Assembly: GCF_030272615.1 (NCBI RefSeq)
Contig: NC_081409.1
Location: 239,969,832 to 240,033,831 of the forward strand
Length of the DNA: 64,000 nt
Source: Cryptomeria japonica
Lineage: Eukaryota > Streptophyta > Pinopsida > Cupressales > Cupressaceae
Direction: 5' to 3'
The notes beneath the pieces are model-generated. The model did no database searches, had not been told where the DNA came from, and saw only the letters and a program-made list of their open reading frames with translations. The position numbers and the translations under genes are program-made. Within the stretch, counting starts at the first letter, position 1, and every line of letters begins with the position of its first letter. Positions 21,907 through 31,903 of this stretch are shown one piece after another.

Positions 21907-22714
21907 TATCTTTATTACCCAGTCCAAGTATGTCAAAGAGGTATTGAAGACCTTTGGCATGGAGGAGAGAAAATCGGTTGGTACACCAATGGTGACCGGC
22001 TATAAACTGACTAAGGAAGATAATTCAGTGTTGGTGAATGAGAAGGAGTACTTTTCAATGATCGGTAAGATGCACTATGTGGTACATAGCAGACTAGATA
22101 TTGCTCATGCAGTGGGCATAGTAGCTCATTTTTAGAAAAGTCCAAGAGAATCCCACTTGGTAGCAGTCAAGAGGATTCTTAGATACCTAAAAGGGACTGT
22201 TGACTATGGATTGTGGTATCCATACAATGGTGATTTTAATCTTGAGGTATTTACCAATGCAAATTGGGCAGGTAATGTGGATGACTGAAAGAGAACAACT
22301 GGTGGAGCGTTCTTTCTTGGTGGAAGACTAGTCTCCTGGACAAGCAAGAAGCATGACTGTATTTCTCAGTCTACAGCTAAAGTGGAGTATGTGGAAGCAT
22401 TTATGAACTGCACTCAGGCAATCTGGATGAAACATGTATTAGATGGTTTCAGAGTACCTATATCTGAACTGGTGAGTATATTCCGTGACAATACTAGTGC
22501 AATCAATATTCCAAAAAATCTGGTATTGCATGCTAGGACTAAGCACATTGAGCTCAAGTATCATTTCTTGAGAGAGAAGGTTCAAAACAAAGAGGTTGTA
22601 TTACAACATGTTTCCAGTAAGGAGAATCTCATAGACATATTCACTAAGCCCTTACCAAATACTACATTTACCTATTTGAGAGGTGAAATAGGGGTTTGGC
22701 CCTTCATGAAGTAA
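21907..22714 (+). pseudogene. Element A reverse transcriptase end and RNase H
   Basis: Resumes A's pol at the block IFITQSKYVKEVLKTFGM just downstream of the C insertion. RNase H follows with stops near 22135 and 22287. Expected residues are altered: the first catalytic block reads FTNANWAG where relatives have FTDADWAG or similar, and FCDN is FRDN. It ends with the IDIFTKPLP block and a stop at 22714. The flanking LTR and PPT show it is the 3' end of element A rather than of C. Confidence 0.88.
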
Positions 22715-22998
22715 ACTAAAGATGTGTGCTCCACATTGGTCAGGTATTTACAGTGACAAATCTTTCAAGAATTATGTGTTAAAGGATGCTACTCCATAGG
22801 GGGAGCAGCATAGTGGAGTATGGAAGTTTGTGCCTCTACTTTGGCATTGTTGTCAAAGTGGGAGAAGATATATAATATGGAGAGAAGATATGAGATAGGG
22901 GAGAAGATATATGTTGTATGATATCTGATGTAGATATTTTAGTTGCACTGGTCTATGATGTTTTTAGCTGCAATGCTACACTGAGTATTGCCATTTAT
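22715..22998 (+). other. Element A 3' non-coding region
   Basis: Has a PPT-like aaagtgggagaag (22856-22868) following ttggcattgttgtc, as in element C. No coding sequence is seen. Confidence 0.65.
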
Positions 22999-23013
22999 GC
23001 CAAAGGGGGAGAT
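22999..23013 (+). other. Element A polypurine tract
   Basis: gccaaagggggagat, immediately 5' of the 3' LTR start tgttggc. Confidence 0.9.
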
Positions 23014-24402
23014 TGTTGGCATTTGATGAACCGGTATGATGATTGATGATATTGTATGTTGTCATTGATGTCAATAAGTGCAAGTCAACTAGTATGAAGA
23101 TTGAAATTAATTGGTGAACCGGTATGAAGAGATGTAGTGAACCGGTGTGTGGGTTTCACTAAGTATGACTATTGGTTGGTAGTCTCAGCTCTAGGGTTTC
23201 CGGTTTGGCAGTCTAGCTTGTGCAATGCAACCGGTGGCATTCTGTGATGAGTTAGCTAAGAGATTAGGAAGAGATCAAGATGCCATGTTAGTTTTGTGCA
23301 CGTGAAGGATTTCACTGAGGATCTTGTATATAAAGATCGACTGCATTAAATGTCTACCTCAAGAATGAACATTATTCTTAGCGGTATGAGAAGAAAATGT
23401 GATGGGTTACTAATTTCTATGTGCAGTGAAGAATGGATGATGCAGAATGACTTGTGATCTGTTTGAGATTGTTTCATTCTATGTAAAATTTTTGGATGGT
23501 CAGGATTGGACCACCTATAATTGTAAACCTAAGATGCTACTGACCTAATTTTTGTCTATAAGGTCGATGATGTTTTTTATTGTAAGTTGTTGGCAAAAGT
23601 TGTCTGTGTATCCGAGTGATGAGATACTTGCTAGACCAGTGAGAGAAAACTACAGAGTGTGATTGAAGAGTAGAGGAACTGAAACGGATCTACCTTAGCA
23701 TATAGTGTTGTTATGAGATCAGATTTTTACCTGTTGCCTTCTAACCATTTCAACAGAAGGAAAATCCCTTTGCCAAGTAGCTTTAACAGGCTTACTATAA
23801 ATCCTCTAACTAGGTGACTCAAGTTCATTGAGTTCTTTAAATCCTCTAGCAAGGTAACCTTTAACAGGGTATATAGCCATCCCTTAACCGAGTGATCTTT
23901 AACAAGATCGGTTCCTAGCAGAACCTTATTGTAAAGTCTTTAATCAGACTAGGCTCCTAACAGAGCGAGCTTAAAGAGAGTTAAATACAAGCTTGTGGGT
24001 ATTCATCCCCACCATGGTTTTTCCCATTTGGGTTTCCAAGTGAAAAATTTGTGTGTCATGAGTTGTGCATTTTCTCATGTGATGATTAAGTATTCTTTGT
24101 TTGAGTGATTATGCATGCAGAGCTAATGGTTATGGTATTATTGATATACCACATGCATATGTTTATGGGTGAAGTAGTTATCAAGTATTGAATGTATTTG
24201 AAGTGTTCAGTTTTACTAATTTATGTTGACTGGAGCCTTACTGTGTTTAACTGGTATTGTAATAGTTAAGTTCAGTAATCAAGACAACCAGTTAGTATTA
24301 TTTTAACTTGATAAGTTGCGGAGAAGTTTTTGTATGTACTGATTCACCCCCCCCCCCCTCTCAATACCAGTTAGGGTATCGGTTGTTCATCATTATTTAT
24401 CA
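23014..24402 (+). repeat. Element A 3' LTR
   Basis: 1389 bp; pairs with 9344-10772 along its length with scattered substitutions and small gaps. It contains the TATA-like tatataaa at 23327-23334 and the hairpin at 24336-24367. It is followed by the TSD aagta. Confidence 0.92.
24336..24367 (+). other. Conserved LTR hairpin, element A 3' LTR
   Basis: gtactga (24336-24342) with tcaatac (24361-24367), one mismatch, around a loop rich in C. Confidence 0.7.
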
Positions 24403-24407
24403 AAGTA

Positions 24408-24879
24408 CATGTTATCATGATACCAATCCATATCCTAAATAGGTACCAAACCTATTCTGAGTCCACCACGCCAAAGCAATATCTTCAAGCAGTTGAAGCA
24501 TGATCAAAGAACATCTTCAGCATCCTGAAATCCATCTAGAAGTTGCACCAACACCAATTATGCATCTCGTCAAGATTCCTCAGTGAAAACCCTGTCGGTA
24601 GAGCCTTAAACCAATGCCGGTAAGGGTTTACCAGAGTGTATGATAGCATCAAAACATGACCAAGACATGCTTCAAAAGCACGTACCACATGTAACCAATC
24701 ACATTCCATAGATCCAAGTATGTTGGAAGTGTCCAACAGATAGTCTCTTCTGTCGGTAACACTAGATCTTCTACCGGTAACCAAAACCTGTCTATCGATA
24801 ACCAACCATAGCAGCTAGTTTTGACATCAATGACAAAACATCAATGCACACATAATCAATTCATCCAATAATTCCAACA
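24408..24879 (-). repeat. Element D 5' LTR, part 2
   Basis: Continues the D LTR from 9343 after element A and ends aattccaaca; aligns with about 5659-6145. It is followed by the TSD ataag (24880-24884). Confidence 0.9.
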
Positions 24880-24884
24880 ATAAG

Positions 24885-25536
24885 ATGTCAAAACCCTTAA
24901 CACATTTTGCTAAGAACTTCGTTGCTTCCCAAGAAATTTGATCCTTGTATGCGCCAAAACAACATCTTATCTTTTCACATGGATTCTAACACGTCATCAT
25001 CAACTTATGAACATGAAAAGAATCACCGCCAAACCATAAAACAACATCAGTCAAATATCTTGTTACCGATTCTCAAACACTAGGTGGTTATGCAATAGTC
25101 AATTACAAACATGACTTTTGGTTCTCCAATCATGATGTGGTTCAAGTCATAGACTCCTTATAATGTCATAAGTATACATTCCAAAATGCAACACTTAACT
25201 CAACACGGATCTCTACCGCAATCATCTCCTTCTCTGTTCATGCTTACCTGTTCACTATCACTTGGAAGTTGCTTTCCAACTCAATTCAATTCAATCTATT
25301 ACCGGTTAGACTTAACTGATAGACTTAGATAACTTAGATGAAATACCAAAACATAAACACACATGGACAAATATGGTTGCCATCAATGACAACACAAATA
25401 ACTGATCATCAAGCATCATATCATAATTATATTATAACCAATAGTCCTTTAATATATCATCACCAACAGTTCTTTAATATATCATCACCAATACTCCTTT
25501 ACTGGTACACCATCATCTCCATCAGTTATGCCAACA
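24885..25536 (-). repeat. Element E 3' LTR, part 2
   Basis: Continues the E LTR after element D and aligns with about 60755-61348. It ends ttatgccaaca next to the PPT. The U3-start block gttgccatcaatg lies at 25376-25388. Confidence 0.9.
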
Positions 25537-25549
25537 ATCTCCCCCTTTG
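25537..25549 (-). other. Element E polypurine tract
   Basis: Complement of atctccccctttg, directly before the 3' LTR in the element sense. It is followed by cattgatggcaac (25550-25562), which forms a 13-bp perfect inverted repeat with 25376-25388. Confidence 0.88.
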
Positions 25550-25848
25550 CATTGATGGCAACACCAAAAACGGCAACACCAAAAGTTCATCATGAAACCT
25601 ATTATATATGTTGTACATCACTTACTTTTCATTTCTTAGTTCTTCTCCTTTCTCAATTCTTCTCCTTTTCTCTTTATTGATCTTCTCCCCTTATCATTTT
25701 TATTCTCCCCCTTTGACAGCAATGCCAAACGTGCAAAGGCATCTTCTGACATAATCTCAGCTTTTCCCCCTAAGGAGTAGCCCACTTCTCATTAATCCAC
25801 AGTGAAAGATATTCAATGAGTCCATTGGATTGATGCTTCCACATCTTC
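25550..25848 (-). other. Element E 3' non-coding region
   Basis: No gene. It contains a second PPT-like tract, ttctccccctttgac (25703-25717), next to a variant of the cattgatg block. Confidence 0.6.
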
Positions 25849-27141
25849 TTAGTTGACCTTGGGTAGGGGTATAACCCCTAGCTTACCTCTGAGATATTCA
25901 AAGGTAGCCTTAGGTAACGGCTTAGTGAATATATCTGCCAACTACTCTTTACTTGACACATGCTCCAATCTTACTTTCTTTTTATGCACTCTTTCTCTCA
26001 GAAAGTGATACTTCAATTCAATATGTTTAGTCCTAACATGTAGTACCGAGTTCTTAGAAATATTTATAGCACTAGTGTTATCACAATGTATGATTATCGG
26101 TTCTGTCATATCCTTCTTGAATCCTTCCAAGATATGTCTCATCCATATAGCTTGTGTACAATTCATGGATGCAGCTACATACTCTTCTTTTTTTGTAGAC
26201 TACGAGATACAAGTTTGTTTCTTATTGGTCCAAGCTACTAGTCTACCACCTAAAAAGAATGCACCACTGCTTGTGCTCTTTCGGTCATCCATGTTTCTTG
26301 ACCAATCAACATCAGTGAATACCTTCAAAAACAAATTTCCTCTGTATGGATACCATAATCCATAATCAATTGTCCCTCTCAGATATCTGAATATCCTCTT
26401 CACTGTTGTCATATGTGTCTCCTTAAGCCTCTTCTGAAATACTACTACTAAACCAATTGCATGGCCAATATCTGGTATACTATTAACAACATAGTGCAGC
26501 TTTCCAATCATAGATCTGTATTCCTTATCATCCACTAAGGGTGAATCATCTTCTTTTAAAAATCTACGACCAGTAACCATAGGTTTTCCAACCAGTTTAC
26601 AGTCTTCCATTCCAAAGATCTTTAACACTTCCTTCACATACTTGGACTGACTGATAAAAATATCACCTTTCAGTTGCTGGACCTACAATCCAATAAAAAA
26701 ATTTATCTCACCTATAAGAGACATCTCAAACTCTATATTCATCTCATCTATAAAAGTCATACTCATATCATCATTTCCTCCAAATATGATGTCATCAACA
26801 AATACTTCTGCAATCAACATCTTGTCTCCTTCAATTTTCAAATAAATATTATTATCCTCACTGGTTCTCTGAAATCCTATCTTTATCAGATGTGCATGAA
26901 GTCTTTCAAACCATGCCCTTGGTGCTTTCTTCAATCCATATAATGCCTTATGCAGCTTGCATACCATATCCTTATCTTCTGACAATGCAAACCCATCTAG
27001 TTGTTCAATATACACCTCTTCTTCAAGAATACCGTTCAGAAATGTTGAATTTACATCCATTTTATAGAACTTAAAACCTTTAAAAGTTGCAAATGCAAGT
27101 AGCATTCTAACTCCTTCAAGCCTAGCAACCAGTGCAAAGGT
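25849..27141 (-). pseudogene. Element E reverse transcriptase (C-terminal part) and RNase H
   Basis: On the minus strand RT starts at the F insertion point with ARLEGVRMLLAFATFKGF, then YKMDVNSTFLNGILEEE, KALYGLKKAPRAWF and VFVDDIIFGG (both catalytic Asp kept). RNase H follows after a stop near 26683, with SMIGKLHYVVNS, a first catalytic block FTDVDWSRN, a stop near 26198, HCDNTSAINISKN, RTKHIELKYHFLRERV and, after another stop, LADIFTKPLPK to the end at 25849. The upstream half of RT is at about 55935-56390, on the far side of element F; TSD aaggt marks the split. Confidence 0.9.
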
Positions 27142-28302
27142 TGATAAACTTATAAGGCATTGAGAGGGCGGGTGAATCAGTGCAAGCAAAAACCACAACA
27201 CAAATCTAATCACCACTTTAAATAACTTAAATCTTAATAAACATAAAATAAATATCACCACATAAGCTAACACCCAATATATCAAGCTTCACATAACACA
27301 AATATTTATATGTGGAAACCCAAAAGGGAAAAACCATGGCGGGAGTTAGTACCCACAAGATTCATAATCTGCAGAATAGAAATCTTTGATTGGTTAAGGT
27401 CATACAAACATGCCCAGTTAGGAGAAGACCCTCTTAGGAGTCACCTAGTTAAGGGATTTACCTCAGCCCTTTTAAAATATTTTCCCTATTAGGAGCAACC
27501 TCGCAATAGGATTTAGACTCAATTTAATGAGCTACCTTGTTAGGGGATTTACAATTTCAGGCCTGTTAGGACCTACCCAGTTAAGGGATTTGACTGCTGC
27601 AACTATTAAGAAAATAACAGTAAAGTGATCTACATGTAGCACCTTTGTGCTTGATAAGATTCACTTCATTTATGCTCAATACATCAACAACACACCCATA
27701 TAGAGCTTCTCAGATTACCCCTAAATCAAACTCTCAATATTCGCTCTCGATCTCATACTTTATCTCATAGCTCATCACACTTTTTATAGACATCAACTTA
27801 GTCAGCTAACAACCTTGGAACAGTTTCCTAGGTTCAATAAATATGGTCAATCTTGCACTACACACTTTACTTATATTGGCCACCAACATAACAACTTAAA
27901 TATAAAAAATATTATCGTTACTGATTTAAGTCATTCTGCTTCTACCGGTTAACTGTTCTTCATGATTGACTGCTCTATAGATCATAACTCACTCATCATG
28001 TTTAATCTATCGCTGCGATGTGAAACATAGCTACCTGATACAATCTCCAACACTCATGCAAAACCACATCACCTAACTCTTCATTGATCGCTCATATCGA
28101 TTGCTTGAATACAACTTTGTTCCTATTTACCGGTTGAAGTCCTATTTGTCGGTTCACTGGTAAACTGTCTCTTGTACCAGTTATGCTTTACCGGTTGTCC
28201 TAAAAGACTTAAATGACTATCATAACATAGTTTCCATCAATGACAACATAAAATAAGTCATCAAACAACCTATTACATTAAAACATCATCATCAAGCCAA
28301 CA
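27142..28302 (-). repeat. Element F 3' LTR
   Basis: 1161 bp; tgataaacttataagg at one end, aagccaaca at the other. It pairs with 54765-55929. It contains the conserved block gtggaaacccaaaagggaaa (27312-27331) and the gttaggag/gttaagggattta repeats (27415-27600). Confidence 0.92.
27157..27183 (-). other. Conserved LTR hairpin, element F left copy
   Basis: gcattga (27157-27163) with tcagtgc (27177-27183). The T-G pair here is a C-G pair in the other F LTR. Confidence 0.75.
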
Positions 28303-28316
28303 ATCTCCACCTTTGG
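28303..28316 (-). other. Element F polypurine tract
   Basis: Complement of atctccacctttgg, adjacent to the 3' LTR; one T interrupts the usual purine run. Followed by cattgatggcaac (28317-28329). Confidence 0.8.
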
Positions 28317-28801
28317 CATTGATGGCAACACTTAGGAAAAATTTTGTCTAAGTGTGCAATACAAAAATTGACTCAACTCATGACACATACTCCCCATTAG
28401 CAATTGCATGCTTACAAAATTTACAAACATATATACTACTGCTCCCCATTACAATTTAAAATTTTGACTTCACTACTACTCCCCCTTTGACAACAATGGC
28501 AAAGGTAAGCAAATACATGAAAGATAAATGCAATATACAACAAAATTTTCATTATCATATATAGATATAAAAGTTTAAAATGTTTTACAATACCATCTTA
28601 GAAAATGCATCTCCAAAATGAGACTTTAACTACTTCAAATCATTGTGCCAGGTCTCCAAAAGAGTGTCGGTTATCTCACCGTGTGTCTTTATCTGGCAAG
28701 CCAACTCCTCCATGGCATCAATTGTACTCATCTCAAATGTAGCTAGAATAGCTTCAACTTCCTTGTAACCTCTCTACAAAATTTCAACCATAGGGTAGCT
28801 C
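28317..28801 (-). other. Element F 3' non-coding region
   Basis: Lies between the ORF2 stop and the PPT. It contains a second PPT-like tract ctccccctttgac (28479-28491). Short coding-like stretches continue just past the stop (28640-28800) but no domain is seen. Confidence 0.6.
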
Positions 28802-30624
28802 CTACAGTGACTTAGTCCTTTTGACTTGTTCATCCTCATAAGCTATTAGCTTATGCTGAAGTTCAACAACTGATCTACCATAACTTATGACAGAATCATT
28901 TAAGGGGCTAAATGATTCACTTAGAACTTTGAGTTCCTTCTTAGCTTCTTGTTTCCTTTTCATCAAATCATCACAAAATAATAAAAACTTTGCAACAGTG
29001 GATAGGATTTTACCTTCGGTTTCAATAGAATCTTTCATATGATATTTATTAACCGTCAGAGCAACTTTGTCTTTATCAATACAATTCATCAACTTCTCTA
29101 TTCTTTTCTTCTTGTATTCCTTTTCCACATTCAAAAATGCTACATCTTCAAAAAAATTCATTCATTCACCAGCATCAACAACCAATTGACCTAACTTATC
29201 AATCAGTGTAGACAGTCTATTTGTGTCTATCCTTGGTAACAAACTAGACAAAATCCCAACTGCACATTGTATTGTATGAGCTTCCTTTTGTTTTTCCTTC
29301 ATTATTTTCTTCTTAGCTCTAGATTGCATGGAAATTGCAATCTCCATTAGTTCTATAGAACTTAATGCATCCATATTGATGGGTCCTTGTATACTTAATG
29401 CATAATCGTCCTCATCATCGTCAATTTTCTTCTTAGAGGTAAGTGATAGAGATATCACTTTAGGTTCTATTTTTACTGGTTTCAATGCTTCCTCTTCTTT
29501 CTTCTCTTCTATCTTCTCCTCTTCCTTCTCCTTGTCTTTTACCAATGATGTTTGTGTATCAACAGTTTCAATGATTACCGGTGACTCTTCAACTCTCTGT
29601 TTTTCTTCTTCTCTCTTCGGTTCATGTTCATGTTGTTCAGTCATTTGAACACCTTCATCCGGTATATCTTCAATGTGATCTTTCTTTTCCTCCTCAATAC
29701 TAGTTGTATCAATTTCGGTGTCATCATCAGGAATTACAATTGTCTCAATTTGTACATTTACCAGTTTTGTCTTTCCTTCTTCATGTACCGGTTGGTTTCC
29801 AATAGCAAACTCATCAGGTGTAAAATCACTTATATCAACATTGTCTGGACTATCTTTTACCTCAAACTTCTCTGGTTTCTCTTCTTCCTCATCAGGTATC
29901 ATACCCAGTAACTTCTTCAATATCAGCTCAGTTTCCATGTGACTGATTGGGTCTCACCAAGTAACAGTCTTGTCAACCTTTTCTTAGATCTAAAAGATGG
30001 TTTAGCCTTTGCAAGAATTTCATCTATCTCCTCCTTTGTGGCTTCAGGTTGCAAGGTTTTAAGAATAAATTCAGTAAATTCTCTATTCTATTTTATGGCT
30101 GCCTGCCATCTAGCATCAAGCTTATCATACAAAGAATTTGAAATCTACCCTTTCAATTCAATTTGTTCTTTACTATATTTATTCATCATAAAAACAACTG
30201 TATCCTCTATCTACCTTTGTTCATCCTCACTAAAATTATCATACAGTTTATCCAAACCCTTAAGAACTCCATATTTATTAATATGCATTAATATCTTTTC
30301 AAAAGTTGTAATCTTAGTTACCGTTTTCTTGATGGATTTGAGAGTATATGCTCCTACAACTTTTGACATTTTGCCACTAGCTCTCAGAGCTTTCTTCTCA
30401 CCTTTGGATTCAATTTCTTCTTCATCATCAGCTGTCGGTTTCTTTGCTTGCTCCTATTTCCTCTTCTTGTAAACTTATTTCACCTTGGGTGCTTTAGGTG
30501 TAGTGGGCTCAATGACTTTACCTTTTCTCTTTACTTGTATCTTGGAATGCTTCTCCTTCTTTGCCTCTATAGGTGTTTCCTTCTTAACCTCAACACATCT
30601 TGTCTTCATACCGATGTTGGTACC
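28802..30624 (-). pseudogene. Element F ORF2, C-terminal part
   Basis: Minus-strand coding from the J insertion point to the stop at 28802-28804. It runs from TGTNIGMKTRCVEVKKE through Lys-rich sequence, a helical region (about 29950-30400) and a long Glu/Asp/Lys-rich stretch (29162-29938, including EEEKIEEKKEEE) to an uninterrupted last part (28802-29161) with predicted helical and coiled-coil character (ELQHKLIAYEDEQ). One TGA separates the last two pieces, which share a frame; at least one frameshift lies near 29940-30480. No enzyme motif, zinc finger or membrane segment is evident. The acidic-basic low-complexity composition suggests a structural or nucleic-acid-associated protein, but function is unknown. 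Confidence 0.7.
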
Positions 30625-30629
30625 AGTTG

Positions 30630-31890
30630 TGTTCAACCCAACAATAAGAATAATAACTCTAGTTGAAGTCTCAACCCAAAGTTTGGACATTCACTTGGTA
30701 AAGTCATTATTTCCATAGCTAGTGTTCATTTGATTGTCAACCCAAGGACGTAATATTTGAAATGGGTCTGCACTATATATGCACTATGTTCCTGCAATAG
30801 CTACTCTACATTACTGCAACAACTAACATCTATGTAGAAAAGATAAGCAAGAATTGAAACTATTGAAAGGCTACAAGAAAACTTTTGCATTAACATAAAT
30901 TCATTCAAGCAATACTGGCTAAGTTAAATGTTGCTAAACAGAAATTACTTTGTTTTGGTTTGGCTGCAGCAATAGTCAATTGATCTGTTTCCAATGGCTA
31001 TAGGAACAGTCAATGCAAGAACGTCTACTACAGCTAAAGAAGAAAACTAATTTTAACAAAGGCACAGGAACACTCACCAAGTGGGCCCCCTTGTGTGAGT
31101 GATTCAAGGCTTCCCAAAAACACTCTAAGTGTTCAAAATAACATATTTTTATTCATTATTCTTCTGAAATCATTACATGATTCAACATCAAAAGAAACTC
31201 AAAACACTTGTAACTTATTTCTAAACTCCTCTACTTTGTTTTCTCTTTTTTTCTCTCTCTCTAACCTCAGAAAAGAGATAAAGACCTTTATTTAAAAGAA
31301 AACAATAATTTCCTATTACACAGATCACACCGAAAAGAAGAGGCGGATAACTAATCAAGAAAGGAAACAGTCGGAGTTAAGTCGCTGATAATGTGGATCT
31401 AAACTAGACCACGGTCATAAAACATCGTGGAGATATTTTCAACACTAATGTCTACTTGAACAAGACATCAGTAATCATTGTGCAATTACTTTTCCTCTGT
31501 CGTTCCTTACGCTCATTAACATTTCTACTAATTCGATCTTTCAGTCTCCTACTGCAACTGGCACGACAGGAGAGCCTTCCCAACAACATCAATTTATTCC
31601 TGCAATCTCAAAAAGAAAGAACATACAAGAACATACACATCTATTATAATTAATCAAAACATCTATTAATTTCACACATGATATTGCCTAAACAATCTGC
31701 ATGGCAATGGGAATGAATAATATGGCTGCAGGAATAAACTGGCAAAGACAAAACATGTTTTAATAGGTTCAAGCTAACATCTAAAATACATATAGTAAAC
31801 TTCCAATACATCATTACTATTATGTAAATCAAAATATGAGAAAACTTAAGAGTTCTGAGGATAAAACTATGCTAATGTCTCAACTCATCA
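30630..31890 (-). repeat. Element J 3' LTR
   Basis: 1261 bp; tgttcaacccaacaataag at the PBS-type end and caactcatca at the other. Closely matches 40365-41635, with small gaps (for example a ten-base difference near 30675 and near 41290). Confidence 0.92.
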
Positions 31891-31903
31891 TGGCCCCCAA
31901 CTT
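31891..31903 (-). other. Element J polypurine tract
   Basis: Complement of tggcccccaactt, that is aagttgggggcca, directly before the 3' LTR. Confidence 0.85.

Larger units (their letters stand above)
9344..24402 (+). mobile_element. Element A: Ty1/copia element inserted in D's 5' LTR
   Basis: Two LTRs (9344-10772 and 23014-24402) share their starts (tgttggcatttgatgaac) and ends (catcattattcatca and catcattatttatca). The TSD is gagta (9339-9343) and aagta (24403-24407); the uninterrupted D LTR reads gagta at the same point (near 5654). A PBS follows the 5' LTR and a PPT precedes the 3' LTR. Coding pieces are gag-PR-IN (10844-12560) and RT end-RH (21907-22714). Between them lie elements B and C and a deletion that removed about 1.5 kb of A, judged against C. 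Confidence 0.92.
4898..24879 (-). mobile_element. Element D: Ty1/copia element inserted in E's 3' LTR
   Basis: D is flanked by a perfect 5-bp TSD, ataag, at 4893-4897 and 24880-24884, and the DNA on each side joins into one E LTR. It has a complete 3' LTR (4898-6145), PPT at 6146-6158, a broken RH-RT-IN region on the minus strand (6482-8884), and a 5' LTR cut short on its PBS side (8885-9343 plus 24408-24879). Its gag, PR, PBS, start of IN and the PBS end of the 5' LTR are missing, which one internal deletion explains. Element A was inserted into the 5' LTR. Confidence 0.9.

Noticed and set aside
29624-30718. Plus-strand frames opposite F ORF2
   Set aside because: Mirror of a low-complexity Glu/Lys-rich minus-strand ORF; composition explains them.
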